A DNA stretch of 64,000 nt from Actinoplanes philippinensis (GCF_900113015.1 NZ_FONV01000024.1:26165-90164); one strand, 5' to 3'. Numbered from the stretch's first letter, positions 8,855-18,015 are shown. Notes: a model not told the origin generated them from the sequence alone. A program made the numbers and translations.

Positions 8855-9382
8855 ATGTACGAACTCCAGCGGCTCCGGGACGACCACGCGACGGCGCTGC
8901 TGGAGTTCGAGACGGCGAACCGGGAGTTCTTCGCGCGGACGATCCCGGATCGTGGTGACGACTACTTCGCGCACTTCAGCGAACGGCACGCGGCGCTGCT
9001 CACCGAGCAGGACACCGGGACCTGCCACTTCCACGTCCTGGTCGACCGGGCCGGCGCCGTCGTGGGCCGGTTCAACCTGGTCGGCGTCGCGGACGGCAGC
9101 GCCGAGCTGGGCTACCGGGTCGCCGAGCGGGCCACCGGCCGCGGGCTGGCCAAGCTCGGGGTCCGCGGGGTGATCGCCCGGGCCCGCGACGACTACGGCC
9201 TGACCCGGCTGACCGCGGGCGCCGGCCGGGACAACGCGGCCTCCCTGGCGGTGCTGCGCGCCACCGGTTTCGTCGCCGTCGGCCCGTCGGCGCGGGGCGG
9301 CATCCAGCATGTCCGCGATCTCACGGGGGACGACGATGCAGAGGATCAACGAGCGGCTGATCAGCTGGGCCAGCATTCTTGA
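8855..9382 (+). CDS. GNAT family N-acetyltransferase
   Basis: A 175-residue acetyltransferase of the RimJ/RimL-like group: N-terminal LQRLRDDHATALLEFETANR, central FHVLVDRAGAVVGRFNLVGV, acetyl-CoA loop ELGYRVAERATGRGLAKLGV (the R/Q-x-x-G-x-G/A region) and C-terminal NAASLAVLRATGF. It transfers an acetyl group from acetyl-CoA, probably to an amino group of a protein or small molecule; the substrate is unknown. Its 3' end overlaps the rtcB start by 47 bp in another frame, so the two are coupled. The charged tail after RDLTGDD is a by-product of that overlap. Confidence 0.85.
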   Translation: MYELQRLRDDHATALLEFETANREFFARTIPDRGDDYFAHFSERHAALLTEQDTGTCHFHVLVDRAGAVVGRFNLVGVADGSAELGYRVAERATGRGLAKLGVRGVIARARDDYGLTRLTAGAGRDNAASLAVLRATGFVAVGPSARGGIQHVRDLTGDDDAEDQRAADQLGQHS

Positions 9383-10502
9383 GGACGAGACACGACGGCA
9401 GGCCGAGAAGGCGTCGCAGCTGCCGTTCATCCATCCGCACATCGCCCTCATGCCCGACGCCCACCTGGGCAAGGGCGCCACGGTCGGCTCGGTCATCCCG
9501 ACCCGCGGCGCGATCATCCCGGCCGCTGTCGGCGTCGACATCGGGTGCGGGATGGCCGCCGTCCGTACCCAATATCATCGCGACGACCTGCGCGGCGGCC
9601 TGACCGGGCTGCGCACCGCGATCGAGCAGGCGGTGCCCCTCTCCGCGGGCGCCTACAACACCCGCCTCACCGACTCGGCCCGGCAGCGGGTCGAGCGGCT
9701 CACCGCCGAGGCGGAGACCGCCGGGTTCGACCCCGGGCAGTATGCGAAGAACTGGGCCCTGCAACTCGGGACGCTCGGCAGCGGCAACCACTTCATCGAG
9801 GTCTGCCACGACGAGAAGGGCGCCGTCTGGCTGTTCCTGCACTCCGGCTCCCGCGGCGTCGGCAACAAGATCGCGAGCCATCACATCCGGGTGGCGCAGA
9901 CCCTGATCGCCGGGCGGGGCGTCACCCTGCCCGACCGGGACCTCGCCTACCTGGAGGAGGGCACCGCCGAGTTCGACGCCTACCTGCGTGAGCTGCGGTG
10001 GGCGCAGGACTTCGCGCTGGCCAACCGGGACGAGATGATGGACCGGGTGGCCGGCTGCTTCGCCGCGTTCCTCGGCGGGCCGGTCGAGCAGCGCGAACGC
10101 GTCCAGTGCCACCACAACTACACCGAGCGGGAGACCCACTACGGCGAGACGGTGTGGTTGTCCCGCAAGGGCGCGATCAACGCGGCGAAAGGCGTGGCCG
10201 GCCTCATCCCCGGCTCGATGGGCGACGCGTCGTACGTGGTGGTCGGCAAGGGCAACCCGGCCGCGCTCCACTCGTCGCCGCACGGGGCGGGCCGCGCGTA
10301 CTCGCGTACCCGGGCTCGCAAGACCTTCACCCGCGACCAGTTGCGGACCGCCATGAAAGGCATCGAGTTCCGCGACACCGACGCGTTCCTCGACGAGATC
10401 CCGCAGGCGTACAAGCCGATCGACGTGGTCATGCGCGACGCCGACGATCTGGTCGAGATCCGCCACACGTTGCGCCAGCTGGTCAACGTGAAGGGCGACT
10501 GA
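9336..10502 (+). CDS. rtcB: RtcB-family RNA ligase
   Basis: A 388-residue RtcB protein, which joins RNA 2',3'-cyclic-phosphate or 3'-phosphate ends to 5'-OH ends using GTP and Mn2+. Diagnostic segments are present in order: MPDAHLGKGATVGSVIPTRG, GVDIGCGM with metal-binding Cys71, LGTLGSGNHFIEV, HSGSRGVGN, CHHNYTERE, RKGAIN, GSMGDASYVVVGKGN and SSPHGAGR, where His316 would be guanylylated. Length fits the compact bacterial form. ATG at 9336 follows GGGGGA and gives the family's normal N-terminus. No archease or RNA-repair partner is seen nearby. Likely roles are tRNA or rRNA repair after stress cleavage. Confidence 0.95.
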   Translation: MQRINERLISWASILEDETRRQAEKASQLPFIHPHIALMPDAHLGKGATVGSVIPTRGAIIPAAVGVDIGCGMAAVRTQYHRDDLRGGLTGLRTAIEQAVPLSAGAYNTRLTDSARQRVERLTAEAETAGFDPGQYAKNWALQLGTLGSGNHFIEVCHDEKGAVWLFLHSGSRGVGNKIASHHIRVAQTLIAGRGVTLPDRDLAYLEEGTAEFDAYLRELRWAQDFALANRDEMMDRVAGCFAAFLGGPVEQRERVQCHHNYTERETHYGETVWLSRKGAINAAKGVAGLIPGSMGDASYVVVGKGNPAALHSSPHGAGRAYSRTRARKTFTRDQLRTAMKGIEFRDTDAFLDEIPQAYKPIDVVMRDADDLVEIRHTLRQLVNVKGD

Positions 10503-10598
10503 CCGTGTGAGATCTGCCCCGAACCCCTTGGGACCACGCCCGAACAGCCGAAAGGACCTGTGGAACGGCTGACCGGCGAAGACGGAGGGGATCATCGG

Positions 10599-11189
10599 AT
10601 GGAGGAGCGGTACCGGGGCGTACACACCCGCCGCGCGCTGCACCGACGCCGGACGTCTCGCCGTACCCGCCTGGCCGTCGCCGCGCTCGCGCTGGCCGGC
10701 ACGCTCGGCGCCACGGTCGCCCAGACCGGCCTTCTGCAGCGGCCCGCCACCCCGGTGACCGCGCCCGCCGGATACACCGCGCCCGCCGGCCCGGTCGTCA
10801 ACGAGCCGGTCGGCGAGGCCCTCTACGACGCCGTCGGCTACCGGCAGGCCCTGGAGAGCCAGATCGGCCACCAGCTGTCCGACACCGGTTTCGCCGAGAT
10901 CGAAGAGGTCGCCGAACAGGTCTGCGGCTGGGACCGCGAGGAGTTCGCCGGCTGGGTCGCCGTCAACACCGACGACGGCACCCTCGCCGACGTCCACGTG
11001 GACGTCGAATACCGCTGCCCGCAACGCGAGGCCGAGATCGCCGAGGCGCTGCGGGTCATCACCCAGGCCCGCAAATCCTGCCGGATGCCGAAAACCGACG
11101 ACCCCGAGATCCGCGAGATGATCACCGGGAAACCGGCCCAGGCCGCATTGACATGCGTCTACCTGACAAAGCCGATCACTTCCGGTTGA
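10599..11189 (+). CDS. Membrane-anchored or secreted protein of unknown function
   Basis: A 196-residue protein I do not recognise. A basic N-terminus (RALHRRRTSRRTR) precedes one hydrophobic segment at about residues 26-46 (LAVAALALAGTLGATVAQTG), either a signal anchor or a signal peptide. A Pro/Ala/Thr linker follows, then a soluble domain from about residue 75 with four cysteines (VCGW, RCPQ, SCRM, TCVY) that could form two disulphides outside the cell. ATG at 10599 is preceded by GGAGGGG eight bases away; a GTG at 10560 in frame is less likely. It stands alone after rtcB. Confidence 0.65.
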   Translation: MEERYRGVHTRRALHRRRTSRRTRLAVAALALAGTLGATVAQTGLLQRPATPVTAPAGYTAPAGPVVNEPVGEALYDAVGYRQALESQIGHQLSDTGFAEIEEVAEQVCGWDREEFAGWVAVNTDDGTLADVHVDVEYRCPQREAEIAEALRVITQARKSCRMPKTDDPEIREMITGKPAQAALTCVYLTKPITSG

Positions 11190-11404
11190 TTCCCTTTTCG
11201 CAGGGGTACGCGTACGGCGCTCGGGGGTCGCGCAGAAGGCATCGACGCCGATACCGTGACCAGCGGTTCATTGACGGCGTCGATGGGATGGGCGTCCACG
11301 TCACGACAGCTGCATGAAGCGGTGGATCTACGGTTCGGCCGGTCCCGGCCCCGCGGACTCAGCCGGCGGAGGGCGTTCGCCGCGCCGGCGGTACGTTCGG
11401 CGGT

Positions 11405-12124
11405 GTGGAGGAGTCGCTGCAGGGTGGGTTCGTGGCCGGGGCGGTACGGGTGGGTGCGACGGTGCGCAAGACGCCACCACGGGACCCGGAGTTCGTACAC
11501 GCGTTGCTGAGGCTTTTCGAAGGGGCCGGCTGGAGTGGCGCCCCACGGTATCTGGGCTGCGACGACAGCGGCCGTGACGTGCTCGAGTTCCTGGACGGGA
11601 CGGTGCCGTGGGGCACGGCTCCGGCGTTCGTGCGCGGTGACGAGAGCCTGGCCGCGGCCGGGCGGCTGGTGCGGGAGTTCCACGATCTGACGGCCGGGAC
11701 CGCGCTGGCCGCCGATCAGGAGGTGGTCTGCCACCACGATCTGTCACCGAAGAACACCGTCTATCGGGGTGCGGCGCCGGTCGCGTTCATCGACTGGGAC
11801 GACGCGTCGCCGGGCCGGCGGGTGCAGGACGTCGCGCATCTGTGCTGGCAGTTCGCCGGGCTGGGCCCCGGCGCTCCCGACGCGGTGGAGGCCGGGCGGC
11901 AGGTCCGGGTGATCGCCGGCGCCTACGGCCTGTCCGCGCCGGATCGGGCCGTGCTGGTCGACACGATCCTGTGGTGGCAGGACGCGACCTGGCGGGGCAT
12001 CCTCGCCGCCGCCGAGGAGGGCGACCCGGCGATGATCGCGCTGCGGGACGCGGGCACCGTCGAGCAGGTCCGGGCCGCACACGGCTGGACGGCACGGCAC
12101 CGGGCGGCGCTGGAGCCCGGCTGA
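11405..12124 (+). CDS. Aminoglycoside phosphotransferase (APH)-fold small-molecule kinase
   Basis: A 239-residue phosphotransferase of the APH/choline-kinase fold. The catalytic loop is VCHHDLSPKNTVYRG (HxD....N) and the metal-binding motif is FIDWDDASPGRRVQDVAHLC, both in normal order. The N-lobe is short. It would phosphorylate a hydroxyl of a small molecule; the family covers antibiotic, sugar and lipid-head kinases and the substrate cannot be assigned. GTG at 11405 is the first start in frame after a stop-rich, GC-rich 215-bp gap. A strong terminator hairpin follows at 12251. Confidence 0.75.
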   Translation: MEESLQGGFVAGAVRVGATVRKTPPRDPEFVHALLRLFEGAGWSGAPRYLGCDDSGRDVLEFLDGTVPWGTAPAFVRGDESLAAAGRLVREFHDLTAGTALAADQEVVCHHDLSPKNTVYRGAAPVAFIDWDDASPGRRVQDVAHLCWQFAGLGPGAPDAVEAGRQVRVIAGAYGLSAPDRAVLVDTILWWQDATWRGILAAAEEGDPAMIALRDAGTVEQVRAAHGWTARHRAALEPG

Positions 12125-12250
12125 CCGAAAGTGGTCACACCGGCGGCCGGGTGGGCCGACCATGGACGGATGGCAGAGACACACGTACCGGAGCCGCCCC
12201 GGAAGATCCACGGGGACAAGCTGGCCGAGGCGTTCCGCGACCAGCAGCAC

Positions 12251-12286
12251 GAGGTGAGCCGGATGCCCCGGCACCCGGCTCACCTC
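12251..12286. terminator. Bidirectional rho-independent-like hairpin
   Basis: A perfect 12-bp inverted repeat, GAGGTGAGCCGG at 12251-12262 and its complement at 12275-12286, with a 12-nt loop. It lies between the convergent APH gene and the alpha/beta hydrolase, 20 bp past the hydrolase stop. There is no T-run, as is usual for actinomycete terminators. Confidence 0.7.
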
Positions 12287-12305
12287 GCCCCGGAGGATGA
12301 CGGGA

Positions 12306-13139
12306 TCAGATGTCGTACTCCCGCAGGAAAGTCAGCAGATCGTCACTGAGCTGCTGTTTGTGGGTGTCGGTGATGCCGTGCGGGGCGCCCGGGTAGACGA
12401 GCAGCCGCGCGTCCTTGACCAGCTCCGCCGACGACTTCCCGCCCACCTCGAACGGCACCACCTGGTCGTCGTCGCCGTGGATCACCAGCGTCGGCACGTC
12501 GAAGGCGGCCAGGTCGCCGCGGAAGTCGGTGGCCGAGAACGCGGCGATGCTCTCGTAGGCGTTGCGGTGCCCGGCGGCCATCGACTGCAGCCAGAACGCC
12601 CGCCGGATGCCCTCGGACACGTCCGCGCCGGGGCGGTTGTTGCCGAAGAACGGGCCGTCGGCGAGGTCGCGGTACAGCTGCGAGCGGTCGGCGGCCGACC
12701 CGGCCCGGAGCCCGTCGAATACCTCGACCGGCACGCCGCCCGGATTGTCGTCGCGCCGGACCATCAGCGGCGGGACCGCCGAGACCAGGACGGCCTGCGC
12801 GACCCGGGCGGTGCCGTGCCGCCCGATGTAGCGGGTGATCTCCCCACCGCCGGTGGAGAAGCCGACGAGGGTGACCTCCCGGAGATCGAGGAACTCCAGA
12901 AGAGCAGCGAGATCGTCGGCGTACGTGTCCATCTCGTTGCCGTGCCAGGTCTGGCCCGACCGGCCGTGCCCGCGACGGTCGTGGGCGATCACCCGGTAGC
13001 CGTTGTTCGCGAGGAACAGCTGCTGCGCCTCCCAGCTGTCGGAGTTCAGCGGCCAGCCGTGACTGAGCACGACCGGCCGTCCGGCGCCCCAGTCCTTGTA
13101 GAAGATGTCCGTACCGTCGGCGGTGGTCACGAAGCTCAT
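12306..13139 (-). CDS. Alpha/beta hydrolase, non-haem haloperoxidase/arylesterase type
   Basis: A 277-residue alpha/beta hydrolase. The nucleophile elbow is GFSTGGGE, the acid is in HGDDDQVVPF and the catalytic His in GAPHGITDTHKQQLSDDLLT. Motifs VVLSHGWPLNSDSWEAQQLF and DRRGHGRSGQ are typical of chloroperoxidase-like esterases, which hydrolyse small esters or lactones and can make peracids from acetate. There is no signal peptide, so it is cytoplasmic. The start ATG overlaps the preceding stop (ATGA), so it is translated with the Tat-exported hydrolase upstream. The physiological substrate is unknown. Confidence 0.9.
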   Translation of the reverse strand: MSFVTTADGTDIFYKDWGAGRPVVLSHGWPLNSDSWEAQQLFLANNGYRVIAHDRRGHGRSGQTWHGNEMDTYADDLAALLEFLDLREVTLVGFSTGGGEITRYIGRHGTARVAQAVLVSAVPPLMVRRDDNPGGVPVEVFDGLRAGSAADRSQLYRDLADGPFFGNNRPGADVSEGIRRAFWLQSMAAGHRNAYESIAAFSATDFRGDLAAFDVPTLVIHGDDDQVVPFEVGGKSSAELVKDARLLVYPGAPHGITDTHKQQLSDDLLTFLREYDI

Positions 13140-13924
13140 CGGGCGGCCCTCACGATCAGGTCGGCAACAGCCTCGGGCTGGGAGATCAGGGCGACGTGCG
13201 AGGAGCGGACCTCGACGGTACGGGCTCCGGCGCGCTCGGCCATGAACCGCTGCACGGCCGCCGGGATCAGCCGGTCGTCCCGGGCGATCAGGAAGTACGA
13301 CGGGATCGTCCGCCACGCCGGCGCCCCGGACGCGGTCTGCAGGGTGCTGGTGTCGCCGGGCCGCTGGGTGGCCCACAGCACGTCGGCCTCGGCCGGGGAC
13401 AGGTCACCGGCGAACACCCGGTGGAAGACCTCGCGCTTGACGTAGCCGTCGATGCCACCGTCCAGGTGGGGGCGGAAGTCGAGGGCGTCCAGGGTGAGTT
13501 CGGTGCCGGGGAAGTGGTTCTGCAGATGGGCGAGGTCCTCACCGGCGTCCGGCGCGAACGCGGCCACGTAGACCAGCGCCTTGACGTCCGGGTTGCCGGT
13601 GGCGGCGTTGGTGATGACGAAACCGCCGTACGAGTGCCCGACCAGGACGATCGGGCCGGCGACGGTGGCCAGCACACTGGCCAGGTAGGCGCTGTCGGAG
13701 ACGACGCCGCGCAGCGGGTTCGCCGGGGCGAGGACCGGATAGCCGGCGCGGATCAGCCGTCTGACGACACCGGACCAGCCGGCGGCGTCGGCGAAGGCGC
13801 CGTGCACGAGAACGATGGTGGGCTTGACCTTCTGACCGCCCGCGGCGGCCGGGGTACCGGAGGCGGCGACGGCCACGGCAGCCGCGGTGCCGGCCAGAAC
13901 GGTACGGCGGGAAACGGAACTCAT
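13136..13924 (-). CDS. Secreted (Tat-type) alpha/beta hydrolase
   Basis: A 262-residue hydrolase with a twin-arginine leader (SSVSRRTVLAGTAAAVAVAA). The mature domain begins with TIVLVHGAFADAAGWSGVVR, has nucleophile elbow GHSYGG, acid region FLIARDDRLIP and His in SSHVALISQPEAV. This pattern is common in actinomycete esterases annotated as alpha/beta fold hydrolases that follow salicylate-esterase-like proteins. It is coupled by a 4-bp ATGA overlap to the second hydrolase, giving one exported and one cytoplasmic enzyme in a two-gene operon. The substrate is not deducible. Confidence 0.88.
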   Translation of the reverse strand: MSSVSRRTVLAGTAAAVAVAASGTPAAAGGQKVKPTIVLVHGAFADAAGWSGVVRRLIRAGYPVLAPANPLRGVVSDSAYLASVLATVAGPIVLVGHSYGGFVITNAATGNPDVKALVYVAAFAPDAGEDLAHLQNHFPGTELTLDALDFRPHLDGGIDGYVKREVFHRVFAGDLSPAEADVLWATQRPGDTSTLQTASGAPAWRTIPSYFLIARDDRLIPAAVQRFMAERAGARTVEVRSSHVALISQPEAVADLIVRAAR

Positions 13925-13981
13925 GCCCTTGAGCCAACCGTCCGGGGTCGCCGGGGACCATGCGGAACGACCGGCAGAACC

Positions 13982-16135
13982 TCAGAGCGCAGCCAGCCGC
14001 TCCACCGCCATCTGCCGCATCGGCCCGTGGTGCAGGAGGGCGACGGCGTGACCGAGGTCGGCGCGGGCCGGGTCGACGGCGCCGAGCCCGGCGTGGGCGA
14101 GACCGGCCACCAGGTGGACCTGGCCGATCTTGCCGGGTTCGCCGAACTCCAGCGCGAACGCCATGGCCGCCTCGCCCTCCTCCAGGGCCTCCCGGTACCG
14201 GCCCAGCCCGATCAGCGCCCGGGCGGTGTGAATCCCGCCAGTCATCCGCGCGGCGAGGGCGGACCGCGGGTTGACCGGCCGGTTCTCGATCTCGTACGGG
14301 GTGCGCCGCAGCCGTTCCAGCGCCTCCTCGTGCCGGCCGAGCTCGCCGAGCGCCATCCCGATCCCGAGGTTGAGCTGCAGGTAGCTGTCGTGATCACCGG
14401 CCGTCTCGGCGAGGGGCTCAGCCTGCCGGTACGCCGCGAGCGCCCGCTCGTGGTCGCCGGCCAGCAGCCGGGCGTCGCCCTCGTACTGCAGCGCCCAGCT
14501 CTGCTCGCCCAGGTCGCCGAGGTCCACGGCGAGGCGGTACGCCGTCCGGGCCGCCGCGGCGCCCTCGTCGTAGCGGTGCGCGCAGCGGGCAGCCGCCCAC
14601 GCGAAGTGGTTGAGCTGCACGATCCGCTGCCGCGGGTCGGGCAGGCGGGCGGCGGCGTCGCGGGACAGCCGGTACACCTCGTACCACCCGGGCCACGCGA
14701 CCATCGTGTCGGCGAACCAGTGCAGCGCCTCGGCCACGTCCACGATCAGCTGGTCGTCGCCGCAGTCGCGCATCGCGCCGAGCCAGTTGCCGCTCTCGGC
14801 CTGCAGCCAGGCGGCGGCCTCGTCGGCGTCCGTGACGTCGTCGCCGGCCCCGAACGACCGGCCGGCCGTGATCGCGGTCCCCAGCAGCCACCGGATCATC
14901 CGCTGCCGGGTGGCGGCGCGTGCCCCGGCCGGCTCCTCGACGCGCAGGCGCTCGGCGGCGAACAGGCGGATCAGGTCGTGGAAGCGGTAGCGGTCGGCGC
15001 CCTCGGCCTGCAGCAGCCCCAGCTCGACCAGCTCGTCGAGCCGGTCCCCGGCGTCGTGCGGGTCGGCGCCGGTGAGGACGGCGACGAGTCCGGCGGCGAA
15101 GTCCAGGCCGGGCACGTGGGTGAGCCGCCGGAACAGGGCCCGGCCCTCGCCGGAGAGCTGGGCGTGCGACAGGGCGAAGGCGGCCGCCACGCCGGTGTCG
15201 CCGGTGCTGAGCACGGCGAGGCGGCGGTCGGCGTCGGCGAGCCGGTCCAGGAGGTTGCCGACGGTCCAGGTGGTACGGGTGGCGAGCCGCGTGCCGGCGA
15301 TGCGCAGAGCCAGTGGCAGATGCCCGCACAGCCGGGCCACCTCGTCGACCTGTCCGGCCGCGGCCGGGTCCTCGGCCTGGCCGGCGATCGCGCGCAGCAG
15401 GCCGGCCGACTCGTCCGGGGTGAACGGGTCGAGCCCGATGCGCAGCACACCCTCCAGGCCGCCGAGCATGCGGCGGCTGGTGATCAGGACGGTGCTGCCG
15501 CCGGGGCCGGGCAGCAGCGGGCGCAGCTGGGCCTCGTCGGCGGCGTTGTCGAGGATCAGCAGGCAGCGGCGGTCGCCGAGCTCGGCGCGGATCTGGCTGC
15601 AGCGCTCGTCGGGGTCGTCGGCGATCCGGCGGGGGCCGACGTCGAGCGCGCGCAGCAGCTGGCGGGCCGCCTCGCCGGGTTCGAGCGGTTCCGGGTCGAC
15701 GCCGCGAAGATCCAGATACAGCCGCTGCTCGTAGCCGTCGGTCAGCCGGGCCGCGACGTGCACCGCCAGCGCCGTCTTGCCGACGCCCGGCTGCCCGTGC
15801 ACCACGATCACCTTGTCGGCCCGCCGGGTGATCCGCCCGATCTCCACGTCGCGGCCGATGAAGTCGTCGACGGCCCGCGGCGGCTCGCACAGGCGCGGAC
15901 GCACCGTCCTCATCCGCTGCGCCCGCGCCGAACCGGCGAGCAGATCGTGCTCCTCGCCGGTCAGTCCGAGAGCGGAGGCGAGAGCCGCGAGGGTACGGGG
16001 TTGTGGCGCCCGGCTGTGCCCGCGCTCCATGTCGCTGATCGCCCGGACACTCACCCCGGACGCCTCGGCCAGCTGCTCCATGGTCAGCCCGGCCCCACGC
16101 CGCAACGATCGCAGCCGTCCCCCGAACCCCGTCAC
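13982..16135 (-). CDS. XRE-HTH / NB-ARC / TPR regulator (STAND ATPase, AfsR/SARP-group relative)
   Basis: A 717-residue regulator. Residues 1-65 are an XRE helix-turn-helix (RSLRRGAGLTMEQLAEASGV, VRAISDMERGHSRAPQPRTL). From about residue 90 an NB-ARC ATPase follows with Walker A VVHGQPGVGKTALAVH and Walker B RCLLILDN. The C-terminal half is made of TPR-like helical repeats (LALRIAGTRLA, AWLQAESGNW, EQSWALQYEGDARLL, ALEEGEAAMAFALEFGE). Such proteins act as signal-gated switches, often governing secondary metabolism. GTG at 16135 overlaps the epimerase stop (GTGA), so it is coupled to it. There is no SARP DNA-binding domain. Confidence 0.9.
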   Translation of the reverse strand: MTGFGGRLRSLRRGAGLTMEQLAEASGVSVRAISDMERGHSRAPQPRTLAALASALGLTGEEHDLLAGSARAQRMRTVRPRLCEPPRAVDDFIGRDVEIGRITRRADKVIVVHGQPGVGKTALAVHVAARLTDGYEQRLYLDLRGVDPEPLEPGEAARQLLRALDVGPRRIADDPDERCSQIRAELGDRRCLLILDNAADEAQLRPLLPGPGGSTVLITSRRMLGGLEGVLRIGLDPFTPDESAGLLRAIAGQAEDPAAAGQVDEVARLCGHLPLALRIAGTRLATRTTWTVGNLLDRLADADRRLAVLSTGDTGVAAAFALSHAQLSGEGRALFRRLTHVPGLDFAAGLVAVLTGADPHDAGDRLDELVELGLLQAEGADRYRFHDLIRLFAAERLRVEEPAGARAATRQRMIRWLLGTAITAGRSFGAGDDVTDADEAAAWLQAESGNWLGAMRDCGDDQLIVDVAEALHWFADTMVAWPGWYEVYRLSRDAAARLPDPRQRIVQLNHFAWAAARCAHRYDEGAAAARTAYRLAVDLGDLGEQSWALQYEGDARLLAGDHERALAAYRQAEPLAETAGDHDSYLQLNLGIGMALGELGRHEEALERLRRTPYEIENRPVNPRSALAARMTGGIHTARALIGLGRYREALEEGEAAMAFALEFGEPGKIGQVHLVAGLAHAGLGAVDPARADLGHAVALLHHGPMRQMAVERLAAL

Positions 16136-17100
16136 ACGTCCAATTTAGATCCCGCCCGGACCCGCGCGTCCTCCGCCGGATAGTCGAACCAGCCCCCGGG
16201 ATCGTCCGGCCGGTTCCGCAGCAGCCAGCCGACCTCCCCGGTGACCGTCGACGCGAAGTCGCCGACCGGCCGGTACCCGAGTCGTTCGGCGGCGGTCGTG
16301 TCCAGCACGATCGGCGGGATCCGGTGCCACGGATGCCATCCCGTCTCGTCGTCGTCGGCCACCGTGATCTCGTCCCAGGTGTGGCCGGCCAGACCGGCGA
16401 TCACCCGGGAGATGGCGCGGCCGTCCGGGGCGTCCGGGTCGGCGGCGTTCAGGATCCGCCGGCCAGGGTTGTCGGCGACGCACGCGACCAGGGCGGCGAT
16501 GTTCACCGCGGCGGACGTGTGGTCGGCGCCCCGGCCGCCTCCGGCGAGCAGCACGTACGGCCGGCGGTCGAGGGCACGTTTGAGGAACCACCAGGTGCGC
16601 GCCGGGTCCGCGCCGGGGCCGTGCACCTTCGACGCTCGCAGCACGGTCACCGGGGCGCCGCTGTCCAGGAGCAGCTGCTCGGCGGCGACCTTGTTCGGGC
16701 CGTACCCCTCGGGCGAGTCGTAATCCATGTCGCCGGGCGGCAGGGTCGGCTGCTCCTCGGTGACCGGGCCGTCGAAACGGGGCGGCTCCGGCGAGTTGAC
16801 GTGGTTGCCACGGGCGTCCACGTAGACCGCCTTGCTGGAGATCATCACCGCGGAGCCGGCGTCACGCATCAGCGGGAGCACCCGGCGGGCGTGCTCGGCG
16901 GTGTAGCAGGCGCAGTCGACCACCAGGTCGTACGCGCCGGAGGGAAGATGGTCGTGGTCGGCCAGGAGCAGGGTCGCGCCCGGCGGGACCGGACGAGGCC
17001 GGCGGCCGGTCGCGGTGACCCGCCAGCCCGCCTCGATCAGGTGACGGGCGACGGCGCCGCCGATCAGGCCGGTGCCGCCGATTACCAGAGCGTGTCGCAT
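16132..17100 (-). CDS. NAD(P)-dependent epimerase/dehydratase family protein (extended SDR)
   Basis: A 322-residue short-chain dehydrogenase-type protein. The dinucleotide loop is LVIGGTGLIGGAVARHL. The catalytic pair appears as SSKAVYVD and GPNKVAAEQ; the latter lacks the usual Tyr of YxxxK because the sequence reads SPEGYGPNKVAAEQ, where Y and K are three apart (YGPNK), which preserves the motif. Substrate could be a nucleotide sugar or a small ketone. It lies upstream of, and is coupled by 4 bp to, the STAND regulator. Confidence 0.8.
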   Translation of the reverse strand: MRHALVIGGTGLIGGAVARHLIEAGWRVTATGRRPRPVPPGATLLLADHDHLPSGAYDLVVDCACYTAEHARRVLPLMRDAGSAVMISSKAVYVDARGNHVNSPEPPRFDGPVTEEQPTLPPGDMDYDSPEGYGPNKVAAEQLLLDSGAPVTVLRASKVHGPGADPARTWWFLKRALDRRPYVLLAGGGRGADHTSAAVNIAALVACVADNPGRRILNAADPDAPDGRAISRVIAGLAGHTWDEITVADDDETGWHPWHRIPPIVLDTTAAERLGYRPVGDFASTVTGEVGWLLRNRPDDPGGWFDYPAEDARVRAGSKLDV

Positions 17101-17118
17101 GGTCGATAGTCTGCCCGA

Positions 17119-18015
17119 GTGACCTCACGCGCGGAGGCGGTCGACCTCTGTCTGGAAGCTCTGGCCACCGGCCGGGTCCACGGCATCTCGCCCAATCACG
17201 ACCCCGCACACGCGCCGTTCCTCCAGACCGTCGTCGGCGACCACGGCATGGTCCGTGACTTCGGCCTGTACGAGGCGTATTTCACCCGCTGGTCGGCCGC
17301 GCAGCCGTGGCAGTGCCAGTTCGTCGTGGTGCAGGCACATCGGATCCGCAAGCCGCCCAGGTGGCGACGACTGCTGCGCGGGCTGGACGGGTTCGACCTG
17401 GTGCCCGGCGATCTGACGGTGCCCGGCTCGGAGTACATCCGGGTCCTCGCCTCGGACAGCGAGGCCTGCGTCGACACCGCCAGCGGGCGGCTCATGAAGA
17501 TCAGCATCCCGGCCGCGCCGCCCCTCACCCGGCCCGGCCCCGCGCCGCAGCACCTGCGCCGCCGGGTGCGCGCCGTGGCCGCCGGCCCGTCCGCCGGCTG
17601 GCCCGGGATCCCACCCGCCGACTGGGCACACGTCGTCGCCGCCCTCGGCAGCCTGCACCGTGACGAGCCGGAGCGCCGTGCCGTCTGGACCGCCTACGGC
17701 CTCAGCGTGCTGGAGCATGCCGCCGCTATCTGGCCGGCCGACGAGTGGGCGTGGCGCTGGTCCCGGTTCGTCCTGGACCGGCCGGGCACGATCCCGGTCG
17801 GCGAGGTCGGCCGGGTCTGCCTGGCGGCGCTGCCGATGACAGCCGGCGAGGCGGCGGAACTCCCCCGGGACTGGCGGGCCCGTACGCCCGACGTCGTCCG
17901 CCGGTCCCGGATGACGATGGCTCTGCTGCGCTGCGCGGCCGAGGACGTCGCGCCGCCACCGCCACCGACCCCGGAGATGGCGGCCTGGCAACCGCTGCTG
18001 CGCCACATCGGCTGA
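17119..18015 (+). CDS. Conserved-looking hypothetical protein
   Basis: A 298-residue soluble protein I do not recognise. The N-terminal third (EAVDLCLEALATGRVHGISP, FLQTVVGDHGMVRDFGLYEA) looks like a compact alpha/beta domain, and the middle is Pro/Arg rich. The C-terminal third is helical (AVWTAYGLSVLEHAAAIWPA) and ends with a Pro run (APPPPPTPEM). There is no signal or membrane segment. GTG at 17119 lies 18 bp from the divergent epimerase start, so both share a very short promoter region. Codon use is normal for the window. Confidence 0.6.
   Translation: MTSRAEAVDLCLEALATGRVHGISPNHDPAHAPFLQTVVGDHGMVRDFGLYEAYFTRWSAAQPWQCQFVVVQAHRIRKPPRWRRLLRGLDGFDLVPGDLTVPGSEYIRVLASDSEACVDTASGRLMKISIPAAPPLTRPGPAPQHLRRRVRAVAAGPSAGWPGIPPADWAHVVAALGSLHRDEPERRAVWTAYGLSVLEHAAAIWPADEWAWRWSRFVLDRPGTIPVGEVGRVCLAALPMTAGEAAELPRDWRARTPDVVRRSRMTMALLRCAAEDVAPPPPPTPEMAAWQPLLRHIG

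Noticed and set aside
12170..12349. A 59-residue plus-strand frame after the APH-like gene
   Set aside because: It runs through the strong terminator hairpin at 12251-12286 and into the convergent hydrolase, and has no ribosome binding site.
13196..16183. A plus-strand open frame of nearly 1000 codons
   Set aside because: It is antisense to the STAND regulator and hydrolase, which have clear motifs; GC-rich DNA gives long false frames.
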